64,000 nucleotides of DNA from Provencibacterium sp. (GTDB lineage Bacteria; Bacillota; Clostridia; Oscillospirales; Ruminococcaceae), in assembly GCA_022792175.1 (NCBI GenBank), contig JAAWAN010000023.1, positions 62,001 to 126,000 on the forward strand, given 5' to 3'. The notes beneath the pieces are model-generated. The model was not told where the DNA came from. It did no database searches and was given only the letters and a program-made list of their open reading frames with translations. Both the position numbers and the translations under genes were made by a program. Below are positions 9,505-19,444 of the stretch, piece by piece. The number at the start of each line of letters is the position of its first letter. The stretch's first letter is position 1.

Positions 9505-12474
9505 ATGAAACCTCTGTTTCTCACACTGCAAGCCTTCGGCCCCTTTGCCAAAAGGCAGCAGATTGATTTTACCCTTTTTGAGCAGTCCGGCATTTTCCTG
9601 CTGACCGGCCCCACCGGCGCGGGAAAAACCACCCTGTTTGATGCCATTTCCTTTGCCCTCTTCGGTGCGCCGAGCGGGGATACGCGCGAAAGCTACTCGC
9701 TCAAAAGCCAGTATGCCGATGATGAGGTCGTCTGCTCGGTCTCCTTTTCTTTTGAAATCGGCGGGCGGCGTTATACCGTCAGCCGCACGCCCAAGCAGGA
9801 CCGGCTCTCAAAACGCACCCATGATACGCGCACCGTCCCCGAAAGCGCAGAGCTTTCAGGGGATGAAAAGCCGCTCTCGGGTGTCCCGGCCGTCAATGCG
9901 CGCCTGCGCCAGCTGCTGGGGATGGACCGCGAGCAGTTCCGGCAGATTGTGATGCTCGCGCAGGGGGATTTCATGCGGCTGCTGCAGTCGAAAAGCAGCG
10001 AAAAGGAGGCCATCTTCCGAAAAATCTTTTCAACCGGGCGCTTCAGCCGCTTCACCGAGCGGCTGCGCGAGCAGGCGCTCTCACTCAAAAGGGAGCGGGA
10101 GCAGAATGTGCAGCTGCTGCTGGGGGCCGCCCGCTCAGCCGCTTTTGAAGATATGAAGCCGCTCGAAGAGGCGCTCGCCGGAGAATTTCCGAATATATCC
10201 CTTCTGCAGAGCCTGCTGCGGGGACAGATCGATGCGGACGAAAACCGCTTTTCACTTCTGGAGGAGCAGCTTGCCCGGCTTGAGCGGCAGCTGCAGGCCC
10301 TCGACCCGGAGGCGGCCAAAAGCCTGCTAAAGCAGTTTTCCCTGAGAGAGCAGCTTATTCTCCAGCTGAAAGCTTATGAGCAGGCGCATCCCGCAAGGGA
10401 GGCGCTCGCCGAAAGGATACGCCGCGGAGAAGAAGCACAGCACCTCGAGCCGCAGGCGCTGCACCGCCGGCATGCCCAAGAGGACAGGGATAAGCTGCAG
10501 AAAAAGCAGCAGGATACCGCTACCCAGCACCGGCAGGCAGAAGAAGCGCTCGGCCGCGCTGTCAAGGCAGAGCAGGAAGTTCCCGCCCTGCGCACCCGGG
10601 CGGAGGAGCTCTCCAAAGAGTCTGCACAGCTTGATACGCTGCTCAGCCAGCTTAAAAGGCGGGAGGAGCTTGCTGTCCAGCGCGCCGGGGCGCAGAAAGC
10701 GCTTGCCAGAAGCCAGCAGCACGAAAAGCTCATCGAACGGCTGCAGGAGCGCGCTGCGCTGAAAGAGCAGCAGCAGCAGCTTTCGTTGCAGACAGAGTGC
10801 TGCCGCACGGCGCTCGCGCAGCAGCAGGCTGCACAGGAGGCTGCCCGCCAGTTTGCCGATTCGGATTTCAAATACCGCCAGAGCTACAATGATTTTTTAG
10901 ATGCGCAGGCCGGCCTTCTGGCGCTGCATCTGCAGACCGGGCGTCCCTGCCCGGTCTGCGGATCGACCGAGCATCCCTCCCCTGCCCCCAAACCTTCGCA
11001 GCCGGTTGGAAGGCAGCAGCTCGAAAGGCTCCAGAAAAAGCGGGAAGGTGACCTGGCCGCCGCCAAAAACGCCGAAGCCGCCTTCGCCGCCGCCCTCAAG
11101 GAGTTATCGGAAAAGCTGCCGGATGATATCTCCCTTTCGCTTTCAGAAAAGGCCCCTCTCGCCGAGCTGCTCGAGCGCCTTACGGAAAGCGCGCGGGAGC
11201 TCGATACACAGTACCAGCAGGCGCAGCAGCAGATTTCCGTCCTGTCCGACCCTTCGCGGCTGCAGCAGCCGCGCTATTTTGATCCAAAATATCTCGGACA
11301 GAGCCGGCTGGAGATGGCGGCAAAATGCGCGCAGGAAAAGGAGGCCATCGCCGCCCTTCTGCGGGAGGAGGAGGCGCTTGATGCCTCTTTGAGCGGCCTG
11401 CAGTCCCTCTCGGAACTGCAGACAAAGCGCGAGGAGCTCGACCGCCAGCGCAAAGACTTTTTGGAGCTCGCCGAAAAGCTTACCGGCGAGCGCTTTGCGC
11501 TGGCTGGCAGGGTGCAGGCGCTGAGCGAGCAGGCAGCACAGAACGCCGAAGCGCTGAAAAGCGCGGAAAAAGAGCTTCTGCAGAGCGAAGAGGCCTATCA
11601 GAACGCACTTTTAAAGAGCTGCTTTTCGGGAGAAGAGGATTATCTTCTCGCGCGCATGCCGCCGGACGAGCTGGCCGGGCAGCGGCGCTCGCTTTTGGAG
11701 GAGCAGCGGCGGGAGGAGCAGCTCTCCTCCCAACTTTCACTGTTAAAGGAGCAGCTGAAGGACCGCCAGCCGCCCGACCTTGGAGAAATGGAGAAACGCC
11801 GCCAGGCGCTTTTGCAGCAGCGGCAGGCGCTCTTTCGTGGGCGGGATGAAGCCTCCGCCCGGCTGGCGCAAAACCGCTCTGCCAATGAGCGAATTGCGCT
11901 TCTGGCAGAAAAGGGGTTAAAGCTGGATGCGGCTTTTCAGGATATCGGCGCGCTCGCCAACATCGCCGGCGGCAGCAACCCCCAGAAACTGACCTTTGAG
12001 CGCTATGTGCTCGGACGGTATCTGGAGGATATTATCCGGGTGGCCAACCCCCATCTGCGCCGGATGTCCCAGGGGCGCTATACCTTTCTGCGCCGGGAGG
12101 GCCGCGCCTCCTATATCTCCACTACCGGGCTCGAGCTGGAAGTGCTCGACAGCTACACCGGAAAAACCCGGCTGGTCGGCACCCTCTCGGGCGGCGAAAG
12201 CTTTCAGGCCTCGCTGGCCCTGGCACTGGGAATGGCCGATGTGGTATCCTTTAGCTGCGGGAACCTTTTTATCGATGCGCTCTTTATTGATGAAGGATTC
12301 GGCACGCTCGACTCCTCCGCGCTGGAGAGCGCGGTGGCAACACTGCTCTCGTTGCGCCAAAACGGGCGGATGATCGGAATCATCTCCCATGTCTCTGAAC
12401 TGCAGAATATGATTTCCGGGAAAATCATCATCACCCCGTCGCCGGAAGGCTCCCGGCTTCGGATTACCAGCTGA
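9505..12474 (+). CDS. sbcC: Exonuclease SbcCD subunit C (SMC-like ATPase)
   Basis: Walker A GPTGAGKTTLFDAI; long coiled coils; zinc hook GRPCPVCGSTEHPSP; signature LSGGESFQASLALALGMADVV; Walker B DALFIDEGFGTLD. Confidence 0.95.
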   Translation: MKPLFLTLQAFGPFAKRQQIDFTLFEQSGIFLLTGPTGAGKTTLFDAISFALFGAPSGDTRESYSLKSQYADDEVVCSVSFSFEIGGRRYTVSRTPKQDRLSKRTHDTRTVPESAELSGDEKPLSGVPAVNARLRQLLGMDREQFRQIVMLAQGDFMRLLQSKSSEKEAIFRKIFSTGRFSRFTERLREQALSLKREREQNVQLLLGAARSAAFEDMKPLEEALAGEFPNISLLQSLLRGQIDADENRFSLLEEQLARLERQLQALDPEAAKSLLKQFSLREQLILQLKAYEQAHPAREALAERIRRGEEAQHLEPQALHRRHAQEDRDKLQKKQQDTATQHRQAEEALGRAVKAEQEVPALRTRAEELSKESAQLDTLLSQLKRREELAVQRAGAQKALARSQQHEKLIERLQERAALKEQQQQLSLQTECCRTALAQQQAAQEAARQFADSDFKYRQSYNDFLDAQAGLLALHLQTGRPCPVCGSTEHPSPAPKPSQPVGRQQLERLQKKREGDLAAAKNAEAAFAAALKELSEKLPDDISLSLSEKAPLAELLERLTESARELDTQYQQAQQQISVLSDPSRLQQPRYFDPKYLGQSRLEMAAKCAQEKEAIAALLREEEALDASLSGLQSLSELQTKREELDRQRKDFLELAEKLTGERFALAGRVQALSEQAAQNAEALKSAEKELLQSEEAYQNALLKSCFSGEEDYLLARMPPDELAGQRRSLLEEQRREEQLSSQLSLLKEQLKDRQPPDLGEMEKRRQALLQQRQALFRGRDEASARLAQNRSANERIALLAEKGLKLDAAFQDIGALANIAGGSNPQKLTFERYVLGRYLEDIIRVANPHLRRMSQGRYTFLRREGRASYISTTGLELEVLDSYTGKTRLVGTLSGGESFQASLALALGMADVVSFSCGNLFIDALFIDEGFGTLDSSALESAVATLLSLRQNGRMIGIISHVSELQNMISGKIIITPSPEGSRLRITS

Positions 12475-12497
12475 GATGGACAAAGGAGGAAAGCGGC

Positions 12498-14843
12498 ATG
12501 CAGGAAATCATCCGGCTTTCGGTGCGCAGCCTGGTGGAGCTGCTGCTGCGCTGCGGCAACATCGATAACCGCTATGGCGGGGCGGACCGCATGGCGCAGG
12601 GTGCACGCATCCACCGCCAGCTGCAAAGCCAGGCGGGGGATGGCTATCAGAAGGAGGTTTCCTTCACCGATGAAACCGGGATGGAGGAGTTCCTCTTTCA
12701 CATTGAAGGACGGGCAGACGGCGTTTTCTTTGATGAAGAGGGGCCGGTCATCGACGAAATCAAAACAACCGCTGTCCCCATCGGGATGATTCACGAGGAT
12801 TTTGACCTCGCCCACTGGGGGCAGGCGATGTGCTACGCCCACTTCTGGCTCAAGCAGAACCCGGTGAAGAGCATTTCGGTGCGCCTTACTTATTTTCAGG
12901 TGGAAAGCGAAGAGACGGCGTACTTTCGGCGCCGCTTTACCCCGCAGCAGCTGGAGGATTTCTATCTGGGGCTGTTAAAAAGATATCTGCGCTGGGCAAG
13001 GCTGCAAAGCGAATGGCTCCCGGTGCGCACCGCCTCCCTGCGCCGGCTTTGTTTTCCCTATGCCCTCTATCGCCCCGGACAGCGGGAGATGGCGGCCGCC
13101 GTTTACCGCACCATCCAGGCGCAGGGACGGCTTTTCTGCCAGGCTCCCACTGGCATAGGAAAGACCATCTCCTCGCTGTTTCCCTCGCTGAAGGCAATGG
13201 GCGAGGGGCTCACCGGCCGCATTTTTTATCTGACGGCCAAAACGATCACCCGGCGGGCCGCTCTGAAGGCTCTGCTGCCGATGTACGAACAGGGGATGCG
13301 GCTCAAATCGCTCGTTTTGACCGCCAAAAACAAGCTCTGCCCGCTGGAAAAACCTGACTGCAATCCCGAAGCCTGCCCTCTGGCAGACGGCTACTACGAC
13401 CGGCTGCAGGAGGGACTTTTTGAAGCGGTCGGCAGCCGGGACTGCTTCACCCGCGAGGCAGTGGAGGAGATAGCGAAAAAGCACCGGCTGTGCCCTTATG
13501 AGTTTTCCCTTGAGCTCAGCGGCTGGTGTGATCTCATTATCTGCGACTATAACTATCTGTTTGACCCGCTGGTAAAGCTCGGCCGCCTGTTTTCTGAAAA
13601 GGCCGATAACCTCTATCTGATTGACGAGGCGCACAATCTCGTCGACCGCGCGCGGGAGATGTATTCCGCCCGGCTCAGCCGCGGCAGCCTGAACGCCTTA
13701 AAGCGGGCGGCAAAGGGTCAGAGAGAGCTTACTGTGCCGCTCGGGAAGCTCTCTGCCGCGCTCTACCATTTCTGCAGGCAATGCGAAGAGAGCGCTCAGA
13801 AGGAATGCACCCTTCCCGAGCTGCCGGAGGAGCTTATCCGCACCGCGCGCAGAGGGGTCGAGCAAATGGAAGGGTGGCTTACCAAAAACCGCGCCTCCCC
13901 GCTGCGGCCGGACGTACTGGAATGCAGCTTTATCCTCTCCTTTTTCCTGCAGGTCTGCGAGTGGTTTGATGAGCGGTATGCCGCCCTGTTTTCGGCAGAA
14001 GAGGAGGGCGGTACCCTTCGCCTTTTCTGTCTCGACCCTTCCGCTCAGGTAGATAAGGCACTCGAAACCGGAAGGGCCGCCATCCTCTTTTCGGCTACCC
14101 TCTCCCCCTGCGGCTATTTTGCCTCGGTGCTCGGCGGCCGGGAGAAAGCGAAGCAGTACCGCCTTTCTTCCCCATTTGACAGAAAAAATCTCTGCTTGCT
14201 CTGTGCCGACCACATCAGCGTAAAATACAGCGACCGGCAGAAAAGCCTTTTTGAGCTTACCGGCATGCTGCATGCCCTGGCTGCTGCCCGGGAGGGCAAC
14301 TATCTCTTCTTTTTCCCCTCCTATGTCTATCTGCGCGCGGCTTATACGCAGTTTCGTGAGCGCTTTCCGGAAACCGATGTTCTTCTTCAAAGCCCCGAAA
14401 TGGAGGAAGAGGAGCGGGAGCGCTTTCTCTCCCGCTTTTCGCAGGAGCGCTCCGGCACCCTCTGCGGCTTTTGTGTGCTGGGAGGCATCTATTCGGAAGG
14501 GATTGACCTGAAAGGCGAGCGGCTCATCGGCGCGGCAATCGTAGGCGTCGGGCTGCCGCAGATAGGCGCGCAGCCGGAGGCGCTGCGCCGATATTATGAC
14601 CGGGAAACGCCCGAGGGCTTCGATTTTGCCTATCGATTCCCGGGCATAAACAAGGTGCTGCAGGCCGCCGGACGAGTGGTGCGCAGCGAGACCGACCGCG
14701 GCGCCGTTTTGCTGATTGACAGCCGATTTTCTTCCCCCGCCTACAGCCGCCTGTTTCCCGAACACTGGCAGGGGATAAAAAGCGTGCGCTCCGAGCAGGA
14801 GCTGCAAAAGCATTTAAACATCTTCTGGCAGCAGAAGGAGTAG
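12498..14843 (+). CDS. PD-(D/E)XK nuclease domain fused to XPD/DinG-like Fe-S superfamily 2 helicase
   Basis: N-term GRADGVFFDEEGPVIDEIKTT plus QAMCYAHF (QxxxY-type) nuclease motifs; helicase Walker A APTGIGKT, DEAH (LIDEAHNLV), ATLSP, QAAGRVVRSETDRG; cysteines NKLC-PDC-EAC-RLC consistent with an XPD Fe-S cluster. Confidence 0.88.
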   Translation: MQEIIRLSVRSLVELLLRCGNIDNRYGGADRMAQGARIHRQLQSQAGDGYQKEVSFTDETGMEEFLFHIEGRADGVFFDEEGPVIDEIKTTAVPIGMIHEDFDLAHWGQAMCYAHFWLKQNPVKSISVRLTYFQVESEETAYFRRRFTPQQLEDFYLGLLKRYLRWARLQSEWLPVRTASLRRLCFPYALYRPGQREMAAAVYRTIQAQGRLFCQAPTGIGKTISSLFPSLKAMGEGLTGRIFYLTAKTITRRAALKALLPMYEQGMRLKSLVLTAKNKLCPLEKPDCNPEACPLADGYYDRLQEGLFEAVGSRDCFTREAVEEIAKKHRLCPYEFSLELSGWCDLIICDYNYLFDPLVKLGRLFSEKADNLYLIDEAHNLVDRAREMYSARLSRGSLNALKRAAKGQRELTVPLGKLSAALYHFCRQCEESAQKECTLPELPEELIRTARRGVEQMEGWLTKNRASPLRPDVLECSFILSFFLQVCEWFDERYAALFSAEEEGGTLRLFCLDPSAQVDKALETGRAAILFSATLSPCGYFASVLGGREKAKQYRLSSPFDRKNLCLLCADHISVKYSDRQKSLFELTGMLHALAAAREGNYLFFFPSYVYLRAAYTQFRERFPETDVLLQSPEMEEEERERFLSRFSQERSGTLCGFCVLGGIYSEGIDLKGERLIGAAIVGVGLPQIGAQPEALRRYYDRETPEGFDFAYRFPGINKVLQAAGRVVRSETDRGAVLLIDSRFSSPAYSRLFPEHWQGIKSVRSEQELQKHLNIFWQQKE

Positions 14844-15051
14844 GCGCCCTGCTGCTTCCCTTTCTGTCCGGGCCGCCCTCCCCTGCGAAAGCGGCCCGCT
14901 TTTAAAAAACAGGCCTTTTTTGATAACGCAGCTTTTTTCAGCAGCCAGCTGCTCGCGCCGGGCCGACAGGCGGTTTTATTTTTCAGGGGCACGGCATAAG
15001 CTTTAAAAGAATGGGAAATTTGCCTGCTGCTTTGAGAAAGGGGCGCTTTGA

Positions 15052-15345
15052 TTGATCTGCAGAATGTGTGACCTGCGCTATAAGGATGTCATCAATATCC
15101 ATGACGGGCGGCGGCTGGGCTGTGTCTGCGACCTAGATATCGATACCCAGAATGCCTGCGTAGTGGCTCTCATTATCTATGGCCGTCTCCGTTTTTTCGG
15201 ACTGCTGGGACGGGAGGAGGATATCATCATCAAATGGTGCAATATTAAAAATATCGGTGATGATATCGTCATCGTCGACTGCGATTTCGGCCCCGGCCCC
15301 GCCTGTCCGCCAAAGCGCTGGAACGGCTTCGGAAGAAGGGGTTAA
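15052..15345 (+). CDS. YlmC/YmxH-family sporulation protein (PRC-barrel-like)
   Basis: MICRMCDLRYKDVINIHDGRRLGCVCDLDID...LLGREEDIIIKWCNIKNIGDDIVIVD; TTG start with upstream gaaagggg. Confidence 0.87.
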   Translation: MICRMCDLRYKDVINIHDGRRLGCVCDLDIDTQNACVVALIIYGRLRFFGLLGREEDIIIKWCNIKNIGDDIVIVDCDFGPGPACPPKRWNGFGRRG

Positions 15346-15493
15346 AGGGCAAAAGCCGTCTGCGAAAAAACGGCCCCACAAAATAAAATTTTGCTTTTTA
15401 TGGCGCTGCCCCGCGGCTGACAGTTGCATTTGCCGGAAAATTTATGTATGATTAAAAGGAAATCCGTCAGAAAAAATCTATCTGGAGAAAAGG

Positions 15494-16423
15494 GTGGAAA
15501 GTCTATTGGCAGTGGAAAACATTGTTATCATCGGGGCAGGCCCCGCCGGGCTGACAGCCGCCATCTATGCGCGCCGGGCCGGCTATGAGGCCATCGTTCT
15601 GGAGGAGAATATCTATGGCGGGCAGGTCGCGACCACCTCTGCGGTGGAAAACTATCCCGGTTTTCGGGAAATAGGCGGCACAGAGCTCTCGGTGAATTTC
15701 TATGAGCAGGCTGCCGCGCTGGGGGCGGATATCCGCTTCGAACCGCTGACCGGCTGCGCACTGGAAAAAGAGGTAAAGCTTCTCACTACCCCGAACAGGA
15801 CACTGCAGACGCGCGCGGTCATTATTGCGGGTGGCGCCCAGCGGCGTATTCTCGGCTGTCCCGGGGAGGAGCGCCTGAAGGGCCGCGGGGTCAGCTACTG
15901 CGCCACCTGCGACGGCGCATTTTATAAGGATAAAGAGGTCGCCATCGTCGGCGGCGGAAATACCGCGCTGGAGGATGCGCTCTTTCTCTCAAACAGCTGC
16001 CGGCGGGTCCACCTCATTCACCGGCGGGAGGAGCTGCGCGGCGCCCCCATCCTGCAAAAGGCGTTTTTTTCACGGGAAAATATTGTTTTTCACAAAAAAC
16101 GGGTAGTGGCGGAAATTCTGGGAGAAAATGCCGTCAGCGAGCTGCGGCTGCAAAGCACAGAGGATAAAAGCGAGGAGCGGCTCGCTGTCAGCGGCGTCTT
16201 TGTCGCCATCGGCGTGCAACCGGATAATGCGCTTTACCGCGGACAGCTCCCGCTCAGCGAGGATGGTTACCTGCTCGCCGGGGAGGACTGCTTAACCCCG
16301 CTGCCCGGTGTCTTTGCCGCCGGGGACTGCCGGAAAAAGCCGTTGCGCCAGATTGTAACGGCCGTCGCCGACGGAGCGGTCGCCGCAACGATGGCGGCAA
16401 ACTATCTCAATCAGCTTCTCTGA
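15494..16423 (+). CDS. trxB: Thioredoxin reductase (FAD/NAD(P)-dependent oxidoreductase)
   Basis: IIGAGPAGLTAAIYARRAGY, GGQVATTSAVENYPGF, redox CATCDGAFY, GGGNTALEDALFL, GVFAAGDCRKKPLRQIVTAVADGA. Confidence 0.92.
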   Translation: MESLLAVENIVIIGAGPAGLTAAIYARRAGYEAIVLEENIYGGQVATTSAVENYPGFREIGGTELSVNFYEQAAALGADIRFEPLTGCALEKEVKLLTTPNRTLQTRAVIIAGGAQRRILGCPGEERLKGRGVSYCATCDGAFYKDKEVAIVGGGNTALEDALFLSNSCRRVHLIHRREELRGAPILQKAFFSRENIVFHKKRVVAEILGENAVSELRLQSTEDKSEERLAVSGVFVAIGVQPDNALYRGQLPLSEDGYLLAGEDCLTPLPGVFAAGDCRKKPLRQIVTAVADGAVAATMAANYLNQLL

Positions 16424-16456
16424 AAACCGAAGGCCCTGCAGAAAGGACTGAAACCG

Positions 16457-17728
16457 ATGTCTATTTTTTCCCCGGCAGATATTCTGATTCCCAAGGCGCC
16501 TTACCGGGAGCGCTTTTCGGTGGTCGCCTGTGACCAGTATACCAGCCAGCCGGAATACTGGCAGGAGGTTTCCCGTCTCGTTGGGGATGCCCCCAGCGCG
16601 TTAAAGCTCATCATTCCGGAAAGCGACCTTTCCTTTAGCGGCATGAAGGAGCGCATCGGGCAGGTGCATGCCGTGATGCAGGAATATCTTGATGGCGGCG
16701 TGTTCGACCGTGTTCCCGACAGCTACCTCTATATCGAGCGCACCCTGCGCGACGGACGGATACGCCGCGGCCTCATCGGCATGCTGGATTTAAAGGCCTA
16801 TGACTATGGCGCGCAGTCCACCCTGCCTGTACGCGCGACCGAGGCGACGGTGCTCGAACGTATTCCGCCGCGCGTAGCGGTGCGCGAGGGCGGCGCGCTG
16901 GAATCCCCGCATGTCATGGTGCTCTTTGACGACCCGCAGGACCGGGTGCTCACCCCGCTCTCTGCCCAAAAGGAGCAGATGGAAAAGCTCTATGACTTTC
17001 CCCTGATGATGAATAGCGGCTCGGTTGCCGGCTGGCGGGTTGACCCGCCAAAAGCGCAGGCGCTCGAAAGGGAGCTGCAAAATCTGGGCGATGCCAAACG
17101 GTTTTTCGAGCGTTACGGGCTGCGGGTCCCCGCGCTCGTTTTCGCCGTCGGAGACGGCAACCACTCGCTGGCCAGCGCAAAGGAGTGCTACCGCCGCCTG
17201 TGTGCGCAGTATGGAGAAGAGGCAATGGCAAAGCATCCGGCGCGCTATGCGCTCGTTGAGCTAGTGAACCTTTATGAGCCCTCGCTCGATTTTGAGCCTA
17301 TCCACCGGGTGGTGTTTGAAATCGACCGGGCACACCTTCTGAAGACCATGCGGGAATCTCTCCGGCTTTCGGAGGAACCCGCTCAGCAGCCTGCCCAGCA
17401 GTTTACTCTTCTGCAGGGTAAGGAGAGAAAAAGCTTTTATATCGGTGCCCCCCGCGCCAACATGGCGGTCGGCTCGCTGCAGAGCTTTCTGGATGACTAT
17501 ATCGGCCGCTATAGCGGCCGCTGCGACTACATACATGGCGATGAGGTGGTCGAAAAGCTCTCCGGGGAACCGGGATGCCTCGGATTTCTCCTCCCCCCCA
17601 TCGATAAAAATGAATTTTTCAAAACGGTTCTGGTCGATGGGGCGCTCACCCGGAAGACCTTTTCCATGGGACATGCCTGGGATAAGCGCTTCTATCTGGA
17701 ATGCCGGAGGATAAGCGAAAAGGCGTAG
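16457..17728 (+). CDS. DUF1015 family protein
   Basis: PADILIPKAPYRERFSVVACDQYTSQPEYW...VFAVGDGNHSLASAKECYRRL...LVELVNLYEPSLDFEPIHRVVF typical of DUF1015. Confidence 0.88.
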   Translation: MSIFSPADILIPKAPYRERFSVVACDQYTSQPEYWQEVSRLVGDAPSALKLIIPESDLSFSGMKERIGQVHAVMQEYLDGGVFDRVPDSYLYIERTLRDGRIRRGLIGMLDLKAYDYGAQSTLPVRATEATVLERIPPRVAVREGGALESPHVMVLFDDPQDRVLTPLSAQKEQMEKLYDFPLMMNSGSVAGWRVDPPKAQALERELQNLGDAKRFFERYGLRVPALVFAVGDGNHSLASAKECYRRLCAQYGEEAMAKHPARYALVELVNLYEPSLDFEPIHRVVFEIDRAHLLKTMRESLRLSEEPAQQPAQQFTLLQGKERKSFYIGAPRANMAVGSLQSFLDDYIGRYSGRCDYIHGDEVVEKLSGEPGCLGFLLPPIDKNEFFKTVLVDGALTRKTFSMGHAWDKRFYLECRRISEKA

Positions 17729-17764
17729 CCTCCTCCCTTTTCCGCAAGCGAGGTTAAAATACAG

Positions 17765-18403
17765 ATGGCTGATGTACATAAAATTGCCTCCGGAAATGTA
17801 AACTGCTATATCGTATCTGCGCACGGGCAGGCGCTGCTCATCGATACCGGCAGAAAAAAGCAGCGCGAAAAAATTCTAACCATGTGCAGGGCGTTTCATG
17901 TGAAGGGTATTCTGTTGACGCATGGGCATCTGGATCACTGCCAAAACGCAGCTTATCTGGCAGGCAGCCTGCATATCCCCATCGCGATGAGCGAAAAGGA
18001 CAGGAACCTGATCCCCGATAACCGCGCGCAGCCCCTGTCAGCCAAAACGCTTCCGGGAAAAATGCTGCTGGCCGCCTCCCTGTACAGCTTTGAAAAGGAA
18101 GAGCTGGAAGCCTTTGCGCCTGACTTCTATTTAAAGCCGGGGGAGCACCTGCATGAATGCGGCATGGATATCCGGGTAATCGGGCTGCCGGGCCATACCG
18201 AAGGCTCCATCGGCTTCGAGATTGATGAAGACAAGCTGTTCGTTGGCGATGCTTTGATGAACCTGCTTCATCCGGGCGTTTCGATGCTCTATACCGATGA
18301 GGGGCAGATGCTCTCCAGCGCCGCGCTGATTGGCAGCCTCGGAAAACGGACGGTTTATTTCGGACACGGAAGGCCCGGACAAAACCGGAAGTGGATAAAA
18401 TAA
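17765..18403 (+). CDS. MBL-fold metallo-hydrolase
   Basis: ILLTHGHLDHCQNAAYL (HxHxDH), GLPGHTEGSIGFEIDEDKLFVGDAL, VYFGHGRP. Confidence 0.93.
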   Translation: MADVHKIASGNVNCYIVSAHGQALLIDTGRKKQREKILTMCRAFHVKGILLTHGHLDHCQNAAYLAGSLHIPIAMSEKDRNLIPDNRAQPLSAKTLPGKMLLAASLYSFEKEELEAFAPDFYLKPGEHLHECGMDIRVIGLPGHTEGSIGFEIDEDKLFVGDALMNLLHPGVSMLYTDEGQMLSSAALIGSLGKRTVYFGHGRPGQNRKWIK

Positions 18404-18445
18404 AAGAACAGCTGCCGGGCCTCCGGCAGGAAAGGATGAGGTAAA

Positions 18446-19399
18446 ATGGTTCTGCAGGCTGTCAGCAGTGTTTTATCCCTGCTCATTTTGATTGCGGCTG
18501 GTTTTTACATAACAGGCATGTCCTGGTTCCGGGAGGCAGGCCCTGATATTTTCTCCAAATATTCGGTTAAAATTGCCATTCCCTGCTACATGGTCTACAA
18601 TGTTGTTACCACCTGCGAGGATGCCGGAGAGCTTTTAGACCTGATTAAAAACCTTCCCATCCCTTTTGTCACCATTTCGCTGAGTGCGCTGTTCGGCTTT
18701 CTGCTCGCCCGGGTGCTTCATGTCTCCCCCCAGCGGCGCGGCGTTTTTATCAACGCCATCGCCTTCTCCAATACGGTCATTATCGGCTTCCCGGTCATCA
18801 CCTCGCTGTTCGGCGATGAGGCCACACCGGACGGCATGATTTACTATATGGCCAACACCATCCTTTTCTGGACAATCGGCACCTATCTTCTGCGGCAGGA
18901 CGGCGCACAGAAAGCAAAGCTTTTCAGCTTAAACAATCTCAAAAAGGCGCTTTCTCCGCCGATTATCGGCTTTCTGATCGGTGTTGTGCTGGTGGTAACC
19001 GGTATTTCGCTGCCCGACTTCATCTTCTCCCCCATCTCGATGGTAAAAGCGACCACTACGCCGATTGCCATGATGTTTATCGGCAGCATCATCCGCAAAA
19101 CCGATTTTAAAAAAGTGCAGTTTACCAAGGATCTTCTGATTATTCTGCTGGTGCGCTTTGTGCTCTCCCCGATATTTATGGCGGCCGTCTGCATGATGTT
19201 GCCGGTGGATACCATGATGAAGCAGGTCTTCTTTATCTTAGCCACCATGCCCGCCATGACTCAGCTGGGGATTATGTCCAGAGAATCAGGAAGCGACTAT
19301 GAGTTCGCTTCGGTTCTGGTCGCCGTTACCTCCACCATCAGCATGGTTGCGCTGCCGGTCTATTCGTTTGTCATGATCCAGTTTCATCTGTTCGGCTAA
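18446..19399 (+). CDS. AEC (auxin efflux carrier) family transporter
   Basis: 10-TM pattern; FSNTVIIGFPVITSLFGDEA... and C-terminal AVTSTISMVALPVYSFVM. Confidence 0.9.
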   Translation: MVLQAVSSVLSLLILIAAGFYITGMSWFREAGPDIFSKYSVKIAIPCYMVYNVVTTCEDAGELLDLIKNLPIPFVTISLSALFGFLLARVLHVSPQRRGVFINAIAFSNTVIIGFPVITSLFGDEATPDGMIYYMANTILFWTIGTYLLRQDGAQKAKLFSLNNLKKALSPPIIGFLIGVVLVVTGISLPDFIFSPISMVKATTTPIAMMFIGSIIRKTDFKKVQFTKDLLIILLVRFVLSPIFMAAVCMMLPVDTMMKQVFFILATMPAMTQLGIMSRESGSDYEFASVLVAVTSTISMVALPVYSFVMIQFHLFG

Positions 19400-19444
19400 G
19401 GCGCGCGGCCAAAAGCCTGCCCCGTTTAAAATATTCAGGAGAGG

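Noticed and set aside
12498-13065. True Cas4 domain or CRISPR type IV CasDinG
   Set aside because: Nuclease motifs present but the Cas4 four-cysteine Fe-S set is not apparent and no cas genes are nearby.
13698-14813. Minus-strand ORF (371 aa) opposite the helicase
   Set aside because: Antisense to conserved helicase motifs; no SD and no family.
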